Shown here in pieces: positions 15,998 to 22,932 of a DNA stretch of 64,000 bases. This DNA comes from Trebonia sp036276115. GTDB lineage: Bacteria; Actinomycetota; Actinomycetes; Streptosporangiales; Streptosporangiaceae. The stretch lies in assembly GCA_036276115.1 (NCBI GenBank), contig DATBEM010000223.1, forward strand, positions 1-64,000. Reading direction: 5' to 3'. Each line of letters begins with the position of its first letter. Within the stretch, counting starts at the first letter, position 1. A model generated the notes under the pieces. That model was given only the letters and a program-made list of their open reading frames with translations, ran no database searches and had not been told where the DNA came from. Both the position numbers and the translations under genes were made by a program.

Positions 15998-17323
15998 TTG
16001 CCGGGCTGGGTCGAGCACGCCGTGTGGTGGGAGGTCTATCCGCTGGGCTTCACCGGCGCACCAGCGCGCCTCGAAGACAGCGAGCCGGTGGTCCGTCGCC
16101 TCGGGCACCTGGAGGGGTGGCTCGACTACGCGGTCGAGCTCGGCGCGTCCGGGCTGGCCCTCGGGCCGGTGTTCGCCGCCCGCACCCACGGGTACGACAC
16201 GATCGACCACTACCGGATCGATCCCCGGCTCGGGGACGAGGAGGACTTCGCCCGGCTGGTCAAGGCGGCCGCCGGGCGGGGCCTGCGAATCCTCCTGGAC
16301 GGGGTGTTCAACCACGTCGGGCGGGGCTTTCCCGCCTTCGCGGACGTCCTTGAGCACGGCCCGGCGACCGCGACCGCCTCCTGGTTCCGCCTGTCGTGGC
16401 CCGACGGCGCCCGCCCGGGCGACGAGCCGCGCTATGACACGTTCGAGGGGCACCAGCACCTGGTCGCCCTCAACCACGACGAGCCCGCCGTCGCCGAGTA
16501 CGTGGCCGGCGTCATGACCCACTGGCTGGAGCGGGGAGCGGACGGCTGGCGGCTGGACGCCGCCTACGCCGTGCCGCCGGCCTTCTGGGCGACGGTGCTC
16601 CCGCGCGTGCGCGCCGCCCACCCGGACGCCTGGATCGTGGGCGAGGTCATCCACGGCGACTACGCCGCGATCACCGGGACCTCGGGGATGGACTCGGTCA
16701 CCCAGTACGAGCTGTGGAAGGCGACGTGGAGCAGCCTCAACGACGCCAACTTCTACGAGCTCGCGTGGGCGCTGGACCGGCACAACGACTTCGCCCGCGC
16801 CTTCATCCCGCAGACGTTCGCCGGCAACCACGACGTGACCCGGCTGGCGAGCAGGCTGACCGATGACCGCCACCTGCCGCACGCCCTCGCGATCGTGCTC
16901 ACCGTGGCCGGCATCCCGTCCATCTACTACGGCGACGAGCAGGCGTTCCGGGGCATCAAGGAAGACCGCCCGGGCGGCGATGACGCCATCCGTCCCGCCT
17001 TTCCCGCTACCCCGGCGGCCCTGGCCCCCTACGGCTGGGGCACCTACCGCCTGCACCAGCAGCTCATCGGGCTACGCCGACGGCACCCGTGGCTGGCCCG
17101 CGCCCGCACCAGCACCCTCCACCTGGCCAACGCCTGCCTCGCCTACGAGGCCCGGCACGCGGACCAGCGGCTCATCACCGCGCTCAACGTGAGCGACGGC
17201 GCCGTTCACCTGCCCGCCCCGCACGCCCGCACTGTCCAGGCGGGGACGGGCACCCTGCGCGGCGCGGGCACCCCGGATGCGACCGTCGAGCTCGGCCCGC
17301 ACGGCTGGGCGATCCTCGCGTGA
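15998..17323 (+). CDS. GH13 alpha-amylase-family glycosidase
   Basis: This is a cytosolic alpha-glucan enzyme of about 441 residues. All four GH13 motifs are visible: DGVFNH (about 101-106), GWRLDA with nucleophile Asp187, IVGEV with acid/base Glu216, and AGNHD with Asp279. There is no signal peptide and no extra carbohydrate-binding domain, so maltodextrin or trehalose metabolism is likelier than extracellular starch attack. I prefer the TTG at 15998, which has GAGGAGG four to five bases upstream. The ATG at 15962 lies inside the second TetR operator and lacks a ribosome site. It is divergently arranged with the TetR gene. Confidence 0.86.
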   Translation: MPGWVEHAVWWEVYPLGFTGAPARLEDSEPVVRRLGHLEGWLDYAVELGASGLALGPVFAARTHGYDTIDHYRIDPRLGDEEDFARLVKAAAGRGLRILLDGVFNHVGRGFPAFADVLEHGPATATASWFRLSWPDGARPGDEPRYDTFEGHQHLVALNHDEPAVAEYVAGVMTHWLERGADGWRLDAAYAVPPAFWATVLPRVRAAHPDAWIVGEVIHGDYAAITGTSGMDSVTQYELWKATWSSLNDANFYELAWALDRHNDFARAFIPQTFAGNHDVTRLASRLTDDRHLPHALAIVLTVAGIPSIYYGDEQAFRGIKEDRPGGDDAIRPAFPATPAALAPYGWGTYRLHQQLIGLRRRHPWLARARTSTLHLANACLAYEARHADQRLITALNVSDGAVHLPAPHARTVQAGTGTLRGAGTPDATVELGPHGWAILA

Positions 17324-17459
17324 GCCGGCCGGGTGCTTCCGGGAGCTAATGTTTGCCCTTTTACCAAGAATTAACCCCGATCGGGAAGCATGGACCCGCT
17401 TGCTCGATTCATCCTGATGACCACCGGCCTGGTTCGGGGAGCTAGCGGGAAGAGGGTCC

Positions 17460-18227
17460 ATGCTCAGGGAACGCACCGAAGCGACGAAGGCCGGCCGGAG
17501 CCCGTGGTTCCCGTTCGGGACCAGCCCGGACGCGCCGGTCCGGCTCCTGTGCCTGCCGCACGCGGGGGCGGGGGCGTCGGCGTACCGAGCGTGGGCGAGC
17601 GGCCTGCCGGACTGGATCGGCGCGTGCCCGATGCAGCCGCCGGGCCGGGAGCAGCGGCGGGCCGAGCCGCCGGTGGCCGAGGCGCGGGCGCTCGTCGCGG
17701 CGGCTGCCGACGATGTCGTCGCCCTGATCCGGGCGCCCTACGCGATCGCGGGGCACAGCACCGGGGCGCTGTGCGCCTTCGAGCTGGCGCGGGAGCTGCG
17801 GCGCCGGGGCGCGCCCGGCCCGGCGTACCTGTTCGTCTCCGGACGGCGGCCGCCGCAGGAGCCGATGCTCCAGACCCGGGTGGGCGAGAAGTCCCTCGAC
17901 GAGCTGGCCCGCATGCTGCGGAAGATGGGCGGGACGCCGGAGGCAGTGCTGGCCGACCGCGAGTTCCTGGCCATGATCGCGCCGATGCTGGTGGCGGACT
18001 TCAGCCTGAACGAGGGCTACGCGTTCTACCCCGAGGCGCCCCTGGACGTGCCGGTCATGGCGTTCACGGCGGCGGGCGACCCCGCGGGGAGCCCCGGGAT
18101 CATGGCCGGGTGGCGGCAGGTGACCACGGCCGGGTTCAGCACGCGCCAGCTGGACGGCGGCCACTTCGCGATCTTCGACGAGGCGGCGACGGTGCTCGGG
18201 GCCATCGCGGAGGCGCTAGCGCCCTAG
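17460..18227 (+). CDS. Type II thioesterase (TesA/GrsT-like)
   Basis: This 255-residue alpha/beta hydrolase has the type II thioesterase pattern: LLCLPHAGAGASAYRAWA, nucleophile motif GHSTG with Ser100 (most relatives have GHSMG), FVSGRRPP, and the C-terminal GGHFAIF with the catalytic His. These enzymes remove misprimed acyl groups from carrier proteins of NRPS or PKS lines. An MbtH-like gene follows about 100 bp downstream on the same strand. No synthetase, carrier protein or tailoring gene is in the window, so its partner megasynthase must be elsewhere. Confidence 0.88.
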   Translation: MLRERTEATKAGRSPWFPFGTSPDAPVRLLCLPHAGAGASAYRAWASGLPDWIGACPMQPPGREQRRAEPPVAEARALVAAAADDVVALIRAPYAIAGHSTGALCAFELARELRRRGAPGPAYLFVSGRRPPQEPMLQTRVGEKSLDELARMLRKMGGTPEAVLADREFLAMIAPMLVADFSLNEGYAFYPEAPLDVPVMAFTAAGDPAGSPGIMAGWRQVTTAGFSTRQLDGGHFAIFDEAATVLGAIAEALAP

Positions 18228-18327
18228 GGGCCCGCGCCGCACGTGGTTCACCCTGCCCCGGTACCTGCCCCCAAGTACCGTCTGGCTTAAATGTTCTCGA
18301 TGTACTCGATGAGGAGGGACCACGGCC

Positions 18328-18552
18328 ATGGCTGACGAGGCTGACGACGACCGCCGCTACACGGTGGTCATCAACGACGAGGAGCAGTACTCGATCTGGC
18401 TGGCCGGCCGGCCCGTCCCGGCCGGCTGGCGGGAGGCGGGCAAGCAGGGGCTGCGGCAGGAATGCCTGGACTACATCGACGAGACGTGGACCGACATGCG
18501 CCCGCTGAGCTTGCGCCGGGCGATGGACGGCGCGCAGGACGGGGCGAGCTAG
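18328..18552 (+). CDS. MbtH-like NRPS accessory protein
   Basis: This 74-residue MbtH family protein has YTVVINDEEQYSIW, then PVPAGWREAG and CLDYIDETWTDMRP, which cover the invariant Asn, Trp and Pro positions that contact NRPS adenylation domains. A GAGGAGGGACC stretch precedes the ATG. MbtH proteins are needed for folding or activity of many adenylation domains. Together with the upstream thioesterase it forms an NRPS accessory pair without an adjacent NRPS. Confidence 0.93.
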   Translation: MADEADDDRRYTVVINDEEQYSIWLAGRPVPAGWREAGKQGLRQECLDYIDETWTDMRPLSLRRAMDGAQDGAS

Positions 18553-18632
18553 CCGCTTCGGCGGGCGGGCCGCGCGCCCGCATGGCACCGTGGGCGGCAT
18601 CTGCTGGCGCCATCGCCTAAGGAGCGCGGCCC

Positions 18633-19021
18633 GTGCGCGTACGGCACGTCAACCCGGAGGGACTCCCCCCGCAACCCGGCCTTCAGCCAGGCGGTCGTGG
18701 TCGAGCAGCCGGCCAAGACCATCTACATCGGGGGGCAGCGGCGTCGGGGCCGACGGCAAGGTCGTCGGCCCCGCGGTCGGGGAGCAGGCCCGGCAGGCGC
18801 TGCGCAACCTCGCCACCATCCTCCAGAGCGAGGGGGCGAGCCTGGGCGACATCGTGCACTGGACCATCGCGGTGGTCGATGGCCACCCCCTGGAGGAGGG
18901 GTACGCCGCGTTCGGGGAGGCATGGAACCGGGCGGACCCGCCGCCGGCGATCACGGTGCACGTCGTGGCCGGCCTGGGGCCAGGGTTCCTGGTCGAGATC
19001 GACGCGGTCGCCGTCGCGTGA
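18633..19021 (+). pseudogene. RidA-family (YjgF/UK114) gene interrupted by two frameshifts
   Basis: A GTG at 18633, preceded by AAGGAGCG, begins VRVRHVNPEGLP. Continuity is lost at a run of six C (18665-18670) and again at a run of six G (18730-18735). Removing one base from each run restores LPRNPAFSQAVVVEQPAK and IYIGGSGVGADGKVVGPAVG, followed by the intact RidA remainder (LRNLATILQSEGASLGDIVH ... GFLVEIDAVAVA). The repaired product is about 129 residues. RidA proteins hydrolyse reactive enamines/imines. The frameshifts may be real inactivation or homopolymer sequencing errors. Confidence 0.8.
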
Positions 19022-19196
19022 CGCCGGGGCCGGAACTGGCGCCAATGGCAGCATGCGCCGCCGGCAACGTCAGGGGTAAGGCCCTTCGCCTGCGGCCCGC
19101 ATCAAATTTCAGCCGTGTTCCCCTTCCCGCTGATCCATGACATCCGGCCCGGTCAGCCTCGTGCAGTAGACGTAGCCGCCGGCCGTGTCCCGGCAA

Positions 19197-19369
19197 TGGC
19201 GAGCGGCACCCGGCGGCGCATCATCGCGGCCGCGGTGGCCGCCCTGGCTGCCGGCTGCCCTCAAGCGCGCTGGCCTCGTCCCGCGCCCGCTGCGCGCCCT
19301 GCGCGGTCAGCACGTAGACCGGCCGGGGCGCCCCGGCCTCCGACGGGGCGGCAGCCTCCCGCGCGCTGA
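19197..19369 (+). pseudogene. Truncated lipoprotein signal-peptide remnant
   Basis: The ATG at 19197 encodes MASGTRRRIIAAAVAALAAGC, a complete lipoprotein signal with basic start, Ala/Val core and LAAGC lipobox. After the lipobox the frame runs antisense to the end of the next gene as Pro/Arg-rich low-complexity sequence and stops at 19369. It looks like the 5' stump of a lipoprotein gene. Chance hydrophobic coding is possible in such GC-rich DNA. Confidence 0.35.
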
Positions 19370-20033
19370 CTGACTGCTCGCGCACGAGCCGGCCCAGCAC
19401 CGCCCCGAGGGTGGCGGGCGACAGGCCAGCCGCCCGGGCGAGGTCGCCGCCGCCGAGCGGCTCGCCCGCGCGGTCGAGGAAGCAGCCGAGCACCGCCGCC
19501 CGCACGAGCTGGCCGGCCCGCCGCAGCGCCGCGCCGGCCCGTTCGCGGGCCGGGCCGAGGTCCGCGGTGGCCAGCTCAGCGGGCCCGAGCCGGGTGAGCC
19601 GCGACAGCTCCGCCAGGGCCGCCGTTGCCTCCGCGCGCACGGGCGCCGCCGGCGGCAGCGACCGGGCCTGGTCCAGGTACCACATCAGCTCGTGGAGCTG
19701 GCGCATCACGGCGAAGGCGGCGAACATGGGCCGGGCCAGGCCGGGATCCCGGCGCCAGTCGGTGCCGCTGAACGTCACCTGCGCGACCTTCTGACCCGCG
19801 CCGTAGCAGTCGAACACCGTGCAGCCGGTAAAGCCGCTCGGGCGGAGGCGGTCGTGGATCCGGCAGCGGAAGTCATCGCCCAGGTTGGGGCACGGGGCGC
19901 CGGCCGGCTTGCTGATCGCGAAGTCGCCGGAGGCGGCGAAGCCGGGCGCGACGCAGCACAAGCCGAAGCAGCGGGCGCAGTCGGCCGTCAGCTCGGCGCG
20001 GTACGGGCTCTCCTCGGGCATGACGTTCCTCAC
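19221..20033 (-). CDS. Cys-cluster domain fused to a winged-helix-like C-terminus
   Basis: This protein has about 270 residues (GTG at 20033; an inner ATG at 20021 is possible). The N-terminal 130 residues carry many cysteines: CARCFGLCC (Cys19, 22, 26, 27), APCPNLG, DFRCRIHDR and FTGCTVFDCYG. This matches the metal-binding-looking N-terminal domain that, in other actinobacteria I recall, precedes pentapeptide repeats. Here no pentapeptide repeats follow. The C-terminal part (GGGDLARAAGLSPATLGAVL ... PVYVLTAQGAQRARDEA) resembles a MarR-type winged helix instead. A metal- or redox-sensing regulator is a plausible inference. The last dozen residues (Pro/Arg-rich) overlap the lipoprotein stump on the other strand. 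Confidence 0.65.
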   Translation of the reverse strand: MRNVMPEESPYRAELTADCARCFGLCCVAPGFAASGDFAISKPAGAPCPNLGDDFRCRIHDRLRPSGFTGCTVFDCYGAGQKVAQVTFSGTDWRRDPGLARPMFAAFAVMRQLHELMWYLDQARSLPPAAPVRAEATAALAELSRLTRLGPAELATADLGPARERAGAALRRAGQLVRAAVLGCFLDRAGEPLGGGDLARAAGLSPATLGAVLGRLVREQSVSAREAAAPSEAGAPRPVYVLTAQGAQRARDEASALEGSRQPGRPPRPR

Positions 20034-20341
20034 GCGATGAAGGCGGGCTCAGGCGTCATCGGGCGGCTGGTGCGGGGCGCGCGGGACTGGGGCACGTCAC
20101 CCGGCGATCATGAGGCAGCAGTGCCGCCGACTATACGCCGTCAGCCCCGGACGGCCCCAGGGCCGCGCCCCGCGAGGCAGCGGGCTCGCGAGCCCCGGGC
20201 CAGCGGAGAGCGGGCACCGGGACGACGCCCCGCCTGCGGGATCGCCCCCGCCCGGCCTGCGGCCTGACCGGCCCGGTCACCCTCACCCCCACGGCCCGGC
20301 GACCGCGCGCGAGCGCGGCCGGAGTCCCGTCCCCGCGCCTG

Positions 20342-20398
20342 GCGCGTGTCCGGGCGATCTTCGGTGGCCGGCGCGCCGGCGCGCCGGGCGCGCCGGCC
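20342..20398. repeat. Dispersed 25-nt box plus GC hairpin, copy 1
   Basis: The 25 bases at 20342-20366 (GCGCGTGTCCGGGCGATCTT then CGGTG) match 56096-56120 with one change. A perfect 12-bp stem follows at once: GGCCGGCGCGCC at 20366-20377 with GGCGCGCCGGCC at 20387-20398. The second copy has its own, different but equally perfect hairpin in the same position. Confidence 0.6.
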
Positions 20399-20442
20399 GG
20401 GGGCGCGAACCCTGGCGCCGACGCGCCCCGGAGCGATCAGTC

Positions 20443-20510
20443 TTGCTGTTATCAGGATCACTCGCAGAACTGCCGTCGATTGGGCGCGCATATGATGCGA
20501 ATCAACGGCA
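20443..20510. repeat. 68-bp dispersed element, locus A copy 1
   Basis: The TTGCTGTTATC box (20443-20453) is followed exactly 28 bp from its start by TGCCGTCGATT (20471-20481) and then the inverted arm AATCAACGGCA (20500-20510). There is one mismatch in the stem, a G-U wobble on the minus-strand RNA. The spacer before the stem reads AGGATCACTCGCAGAAC. Confidence 0.8.
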
Positions 20511-20534
20511 CTTCGCTGGCCACTCGCTACGATT

Positions 20535-20545
20535 TTGCTGTTATC
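20535..20545. repeat. Solo TTGCTGTTATC box
   Basis: This is an exact copy of the 11-bp box of the 68-bp element without the downstream inverted repeat. It lies 92 bp after the previous box and 91 bp before the next. Confidence 0.7.
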
Positions 20546-20625
20546 TAGCAGGGTTCCCGGTCGCGCGCTGGGCGTGGCCCCGGGGGCGCGAACCCTGATG
20601 CCAGCGCATCCCGGAGCGACCGGTC

Positions 20626-20693
20626 TTGCTGTTATCAGGATCACTCGCGGAACTGCCGTCGATTGGGCGCGCACGTGAAGCTAGCCGACGGCA
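20626..20693. repeat. 68-bp dispersed element, locus A copy 2
   Basis: The box is at 20626-20636 and the left arm TGCCGTCGATT at 20654-20664, again a 28-bp offset. The right arm ends CCGACGGCA at 20693. Eight outer base pairs are perfect. The spacer AGGATCACTCGCGGAAC is almost identical to copy 1. Confidence 0.8.
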
Positions 20694-20718
20694 TTCAGCC
20701 AAGCGTTCGCTGCTTATC

Positions 20719-20729
20719 TTGCTGTTATC
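20719..20729. repeat. Solo TTGCTGTTATC box
   Basis: This is the second solo box, 93 bp after the box of copy 2. It is not followed by an inverted repeat. Confidence 0.7.
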
Positions 20730-21216
20730 GGCACGGCCGCCGCGCCTCCCGCCCGGGCCGGCCATATGGGACGAGCCGCAACCCGGCGTCGCCCGCTTCC
20801 CCGCCGGGGCCGGCCGCATTGCGGCCGGCCCCGGCGCATTCTGGCGCCCGGGCGGGCAAGTCATTAAGAGCAAGTGAATTCTTTGCGAAAGAGAATTTAA
20901 CGGGCCCGGCCTGCCGTGGAAAGTCCGGCACGCGGCACGGGAAATGCAGCCCGCATCACCAGCCCCAGCGAGGCACTCAGAGCATCGTGACGAACCGGTC
21001 ACCCTCCGCCGTACTGGCTGGCAGCAGGGGCGCCAAGAAAAACCGCATTCACGCAAATAAGCAACCAAAGTTACCCATTGATGAGCAACTATGAACCTTG
21101 GGTAGGACTCGCGCGACTTGTCCGATAAAACAAGAAAGGCGAGGTAACGCGCGTATAAAGGTCCTTCGCGGGTGCGGGGCGGCCGGAACCATCCCCAAGC
21201 GGAAAGATGATCCACA

Positions 21217-22233
21217 ATGGGAAGCAATCGCCTTAAGGCCATGCTGGCCGTGGCCGCCGGGTGCGGCGTCGTGGCCTGCGGCCCGCTCACGGTGCCCCCG
21301 AATGCGTCGGGGACGCCCTCCCCGGTCCACACCACCCGCACGGCGACGACGCCGCCGACCCCCGTGACCCCGCCGCCCACTCACACGGCCACCCCGACGC
21401 CGACCATGACCGCGACGCCGTCTCCCTCCCCCACCATGACGGTCACGCCGCCCCCGACGGCCACCATGACGCCGCCCCCGGCCTCCCCGCCGACCGGCTC
21501 GTACTCGTGCTCCACGAGCGACCAGCAGGGCGGCTGCCCCTCGGCCGGCGCCTACACCGACGTCAACGCGGGCACCTACCAGGCCGCGCACGTGGTGCAG
21601 GACATCTGGAACCCCGCCAGCGCGCTCACGAGCCAGGCCCTGTCGGCCAGCAGCATGTCGCAATGGCAGGTCAGGGCGACCGTGGCCAGCGGGAACACGG
21701 CCGTGCTGAGCTACCCCGATGCCCAGGACACGCTGACCGACCCCACCAACAACCCGGTCGCGTTCGGCAACTTCGCGTCGGTCAAGAGCAGCTACGCGGC
21801 CCAGATGCCCTCCGACGCCGGCCTGGCCGGGTCCTCGGACGACTACGAGGCCGCCTATGACATCTGGCTCGGGCACCAGGGCGCGGACTACGCGCAGGAG
21901 ATCATGGTCTGGACCGACACCCGCAACCAGCGCCCGGCCGGCGACGACACCGGCCACGCCTGGACCGACCCGTCGACCGGGGTCGCCTACGAGGCCTGGG
22001 ACTCCAGCGGCCACAACCCGGTCAGCCTGGTCCGCCAGGGCAACGCCACCAGCGGCTCGGTGGACCTCGGCAGCCTGTTCACGTGGCTGCGCTCTAACGG
22101 GTACACCACCCAGACCGGGATAAACCAGGTCGACTACGGGTTCGAGCTCTGCTCCACCAGCGGCCGGGCCGAAACGTTCACCGTCACCGCGTACACGCTC
22201 GACGCCACCTGCACGAGCGGGTCAAGCTGCTGA
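21217..22233 (+). CDS. GH12-like secreted lipoprotein
   Basis: This 338-residue exported protein has a lipobox-like VVACG after a basic/hydrophobic N-terminus (Cys21), a Thr/Pro linker over about residues 24-92, and a C-terminal beta-jellyroll domain. Motifs such as YDIWLGH, YAQEIMVWTDTRNQRP (Glu near 227) and DYGFELCSTSGRAETFTV fit the two catalytic-glutamate strands of GH12 endoglucanase/xyloglucanase-type folds, although the second site is not a textbook match. It probably acts on beta-glucan at the cell surface. A long AT-rich upstream region suggests regulated expression, and a strong hairpin follows the stop. Confidence 0.68.
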   Translation: MGSNRLKAMLAVAAGCGVVACGPLTVPPNASGTPSPVHTTRTATTPPTPVTPPPTHTATPTPTMTATPSPSPTMTVTPPPTATMTPPPASPPTGSYSCSTSDQQGGCPSAGAYTDVNAGTYQAAHVVQDIWNPASALTSQALSASSMSQWQVRATVASGNTAVLSYPDAQDTLTDPTNNPVAFGNFASVKSSYAAQMPSDAGLAGSSDDYEAAYDIWLGHQGADYAQEIMVWTDTRNQRPAGDDTGHAWTDPSTGVAYEAWDSSGHNPVSLVRQGNATSGSVDLGSLFTWLRSNGYTTQTGINQVDYGFELCSTSGRAETFTVTAYTLDATCTSGSSC

Positions 22234-22243
22234 TAACGCCAAA

Positions 22244-22279
22244 GCGCGGCGGGCCGGCTTCCTGCCGGCACCGCCGCGC
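22244..22279 (+). terminator. GC hairpin terminator after the GH12-like gene
   Basis: GCGCGGCGG (22244-22252) pairs with CCGCCGCGC (22271-22279), with an inner GCCGG/CCGGC stem. It begins about ten bases after the stop codon. Confidence 0.65.
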
Positions 22280-22390
22280 GGTCGCGTCAAAGCTGTCAGG
22301 CCGTGCTCCCGGCCAGGTCATGCTGGGGAAGCCCCGGCTACTGCTTGACCAAGAAGTCCCGGTCCGCCTCCGCGAGGCGGGACGTCGCTG

Positions 22391-22558
22391 CTACCAGCGG
22401 TACCAGCGGCCGCGGCCGGCTCCCTCACCCATGCGCAGCAGGAAGCCCAGCAGCCAGATCACGAGGACGGCGAGGGCGATCCACCACAGGATGTGGATGG
22501 CGAAGCCAAGGCCACCGAGGATGAGCGCGAGCAGCAGGACGAGCAGGATGATACCCAT
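22391..22558 (-). CDS. Small hydrophobic membrane protein (DUF5670/lmo0937-like)
   Basis: This 55-residue product consists almost entirely of two hydrophobic helices (GIILLVLLLALILGGLGFAI and WWIALAVLVIWLLGFLL) and ends in a basic, Trp/Tyr tail GRGRWYRW. Such tiny hydrophobic proteins are common in actinobacteria, often near stress genes, and resemble the DUF5670/lmo0937 group. The ATG at 22558 is preceded by GAAGGGAAAG. It is the last in a run of minus-strand membrane genes after a CorA-like channel and another small protein. Confidence 0.7.
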   Translation of the reverse strand: MGIILLVLLLALILGGLGFAIHILWWIALAVLVIWLLGFLLRMGEGAGRGRWYRW

Positions 22559-22676
22559 TAGTAATCTTTCCCTTCTGCGCGGCCGGGCGCGGGATGTGCC
22601 GGCCGCTGGTGACGAGGTATCGGCTACCCGGAGCGAGGCACTGTATTCCGGGTTATTCGCGGCATCTGCGGGCCGC

Positions 22677-22856
22677 TCAGTACAGGTCGCCGCCGGTCAG
22701 CACGTAGAGGAACGGCACGAACGGGATGATCCCGCAGATCGCCCAGGCGAGCTTGCCGACGGCGCTCAGGTCGCGGCGCCCGGCGAGGTTGACCCACATG
22801 AGCACCACCGCCAGCGGGTGGAGAATACAGAGCAGCAGCTCGATGAGCAGCTTCAT
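22677..22856 (-). CDS. Small membrane protein resembling the PLD N-terminal (PLDc_N) type
   Basis: This 59-residue protein has two hydrophobic segments, LLIELLLCILHPLAVVLMWV and LAWAICGIIPFVPFLYVLTG, separated by a short basic loop NLAGRRDLS. The second segment has the W-x-IIPF-LY pattern of the phospholipase D N-terminal membrane domain. The ATG at 22856 follows AGGAGG. It lies downstream of the CorA-like gene and may be co-transcribed with it. Function unknown. Confidence 0.68.
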   Translation of the reverse strand: MKLLIELLLCILHPLAVVLMWVNLAGRRDLSAVGKLAWAICGIIPFVPFLYVLTGGDLY

Positions 22857-22865
22857 CACGCCTCC

Positions 22866-22890
22866 TAAGCCGGTTCTGACCCGGCTTAAG
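22866..22890. promoter_or_regulatory. Palindromic hairpin upstream of the small membrane gene
   Basis: TAAGCCGG and CCGGCTTA (22866-22873 and 22882-22889) form a perfect stem ten bases from the ribosome site of the small membrane gene. It may be an operator, an intercistronic processing/attenuation hairpin, or a terminator for the CorA-like gene. Confidence 0.45.
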
Positions 22891-22932
22891 CTGCCCGGAG
22901 GCGGGCCGGGCAAACCGGGCCCGGCGGCTGGG

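Larger units (their letters stand above)
20399..20729. repeat. Tandem duplication with 183-bp period
   Basis: The stretch from 20399 (GGGGGCGCGAACCCTG) to about 20545 is repeated from 20582 to about 20729. Each unit contains, in order, a GC-rich leader, a full 68-bp element, and a solo TTGCTGTTATC box. The four TTGCTGTTATC boxes start at 20443, 20535, 20626 and 20719, that is 91-93 bp apart. Confidence 0.8.
20034..21216. other. 1.2 kb gene-free, repeat-rich intergenic region
   Basis: No credible coding gene is seen. The left half (to about 20770) contains the 25-nt-box/hairpin repeat, two full 68-bp elements and two solo TTGCTGTTATC boxes within a tandem duplication. The right part (about 20860-21190) is unusually AT-rich for this genome and holds an imperfect palindrome AATTCTTT-GCG-AAAGAGAATT (20877-20897). 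It is probably the long promoter/leader region of the GH12-like gene. Open frames here on both strands lack any recognisable motif. Confidence 0.6.

Noticed and set aside
20443..20729. Possible CRISPR or integron attC array because of regular spacing
   Set aside because: Intervening sequence is itself duplicated, only four boxes occur, attC core motifs are absent and there is no integrase.
20541..21380. 279-codon minus-strand frame across the repeat region
   Set aside because: It runs through intergenic repeats and the promoter of the GH12-like gene; no signal, motif or ribosome site.
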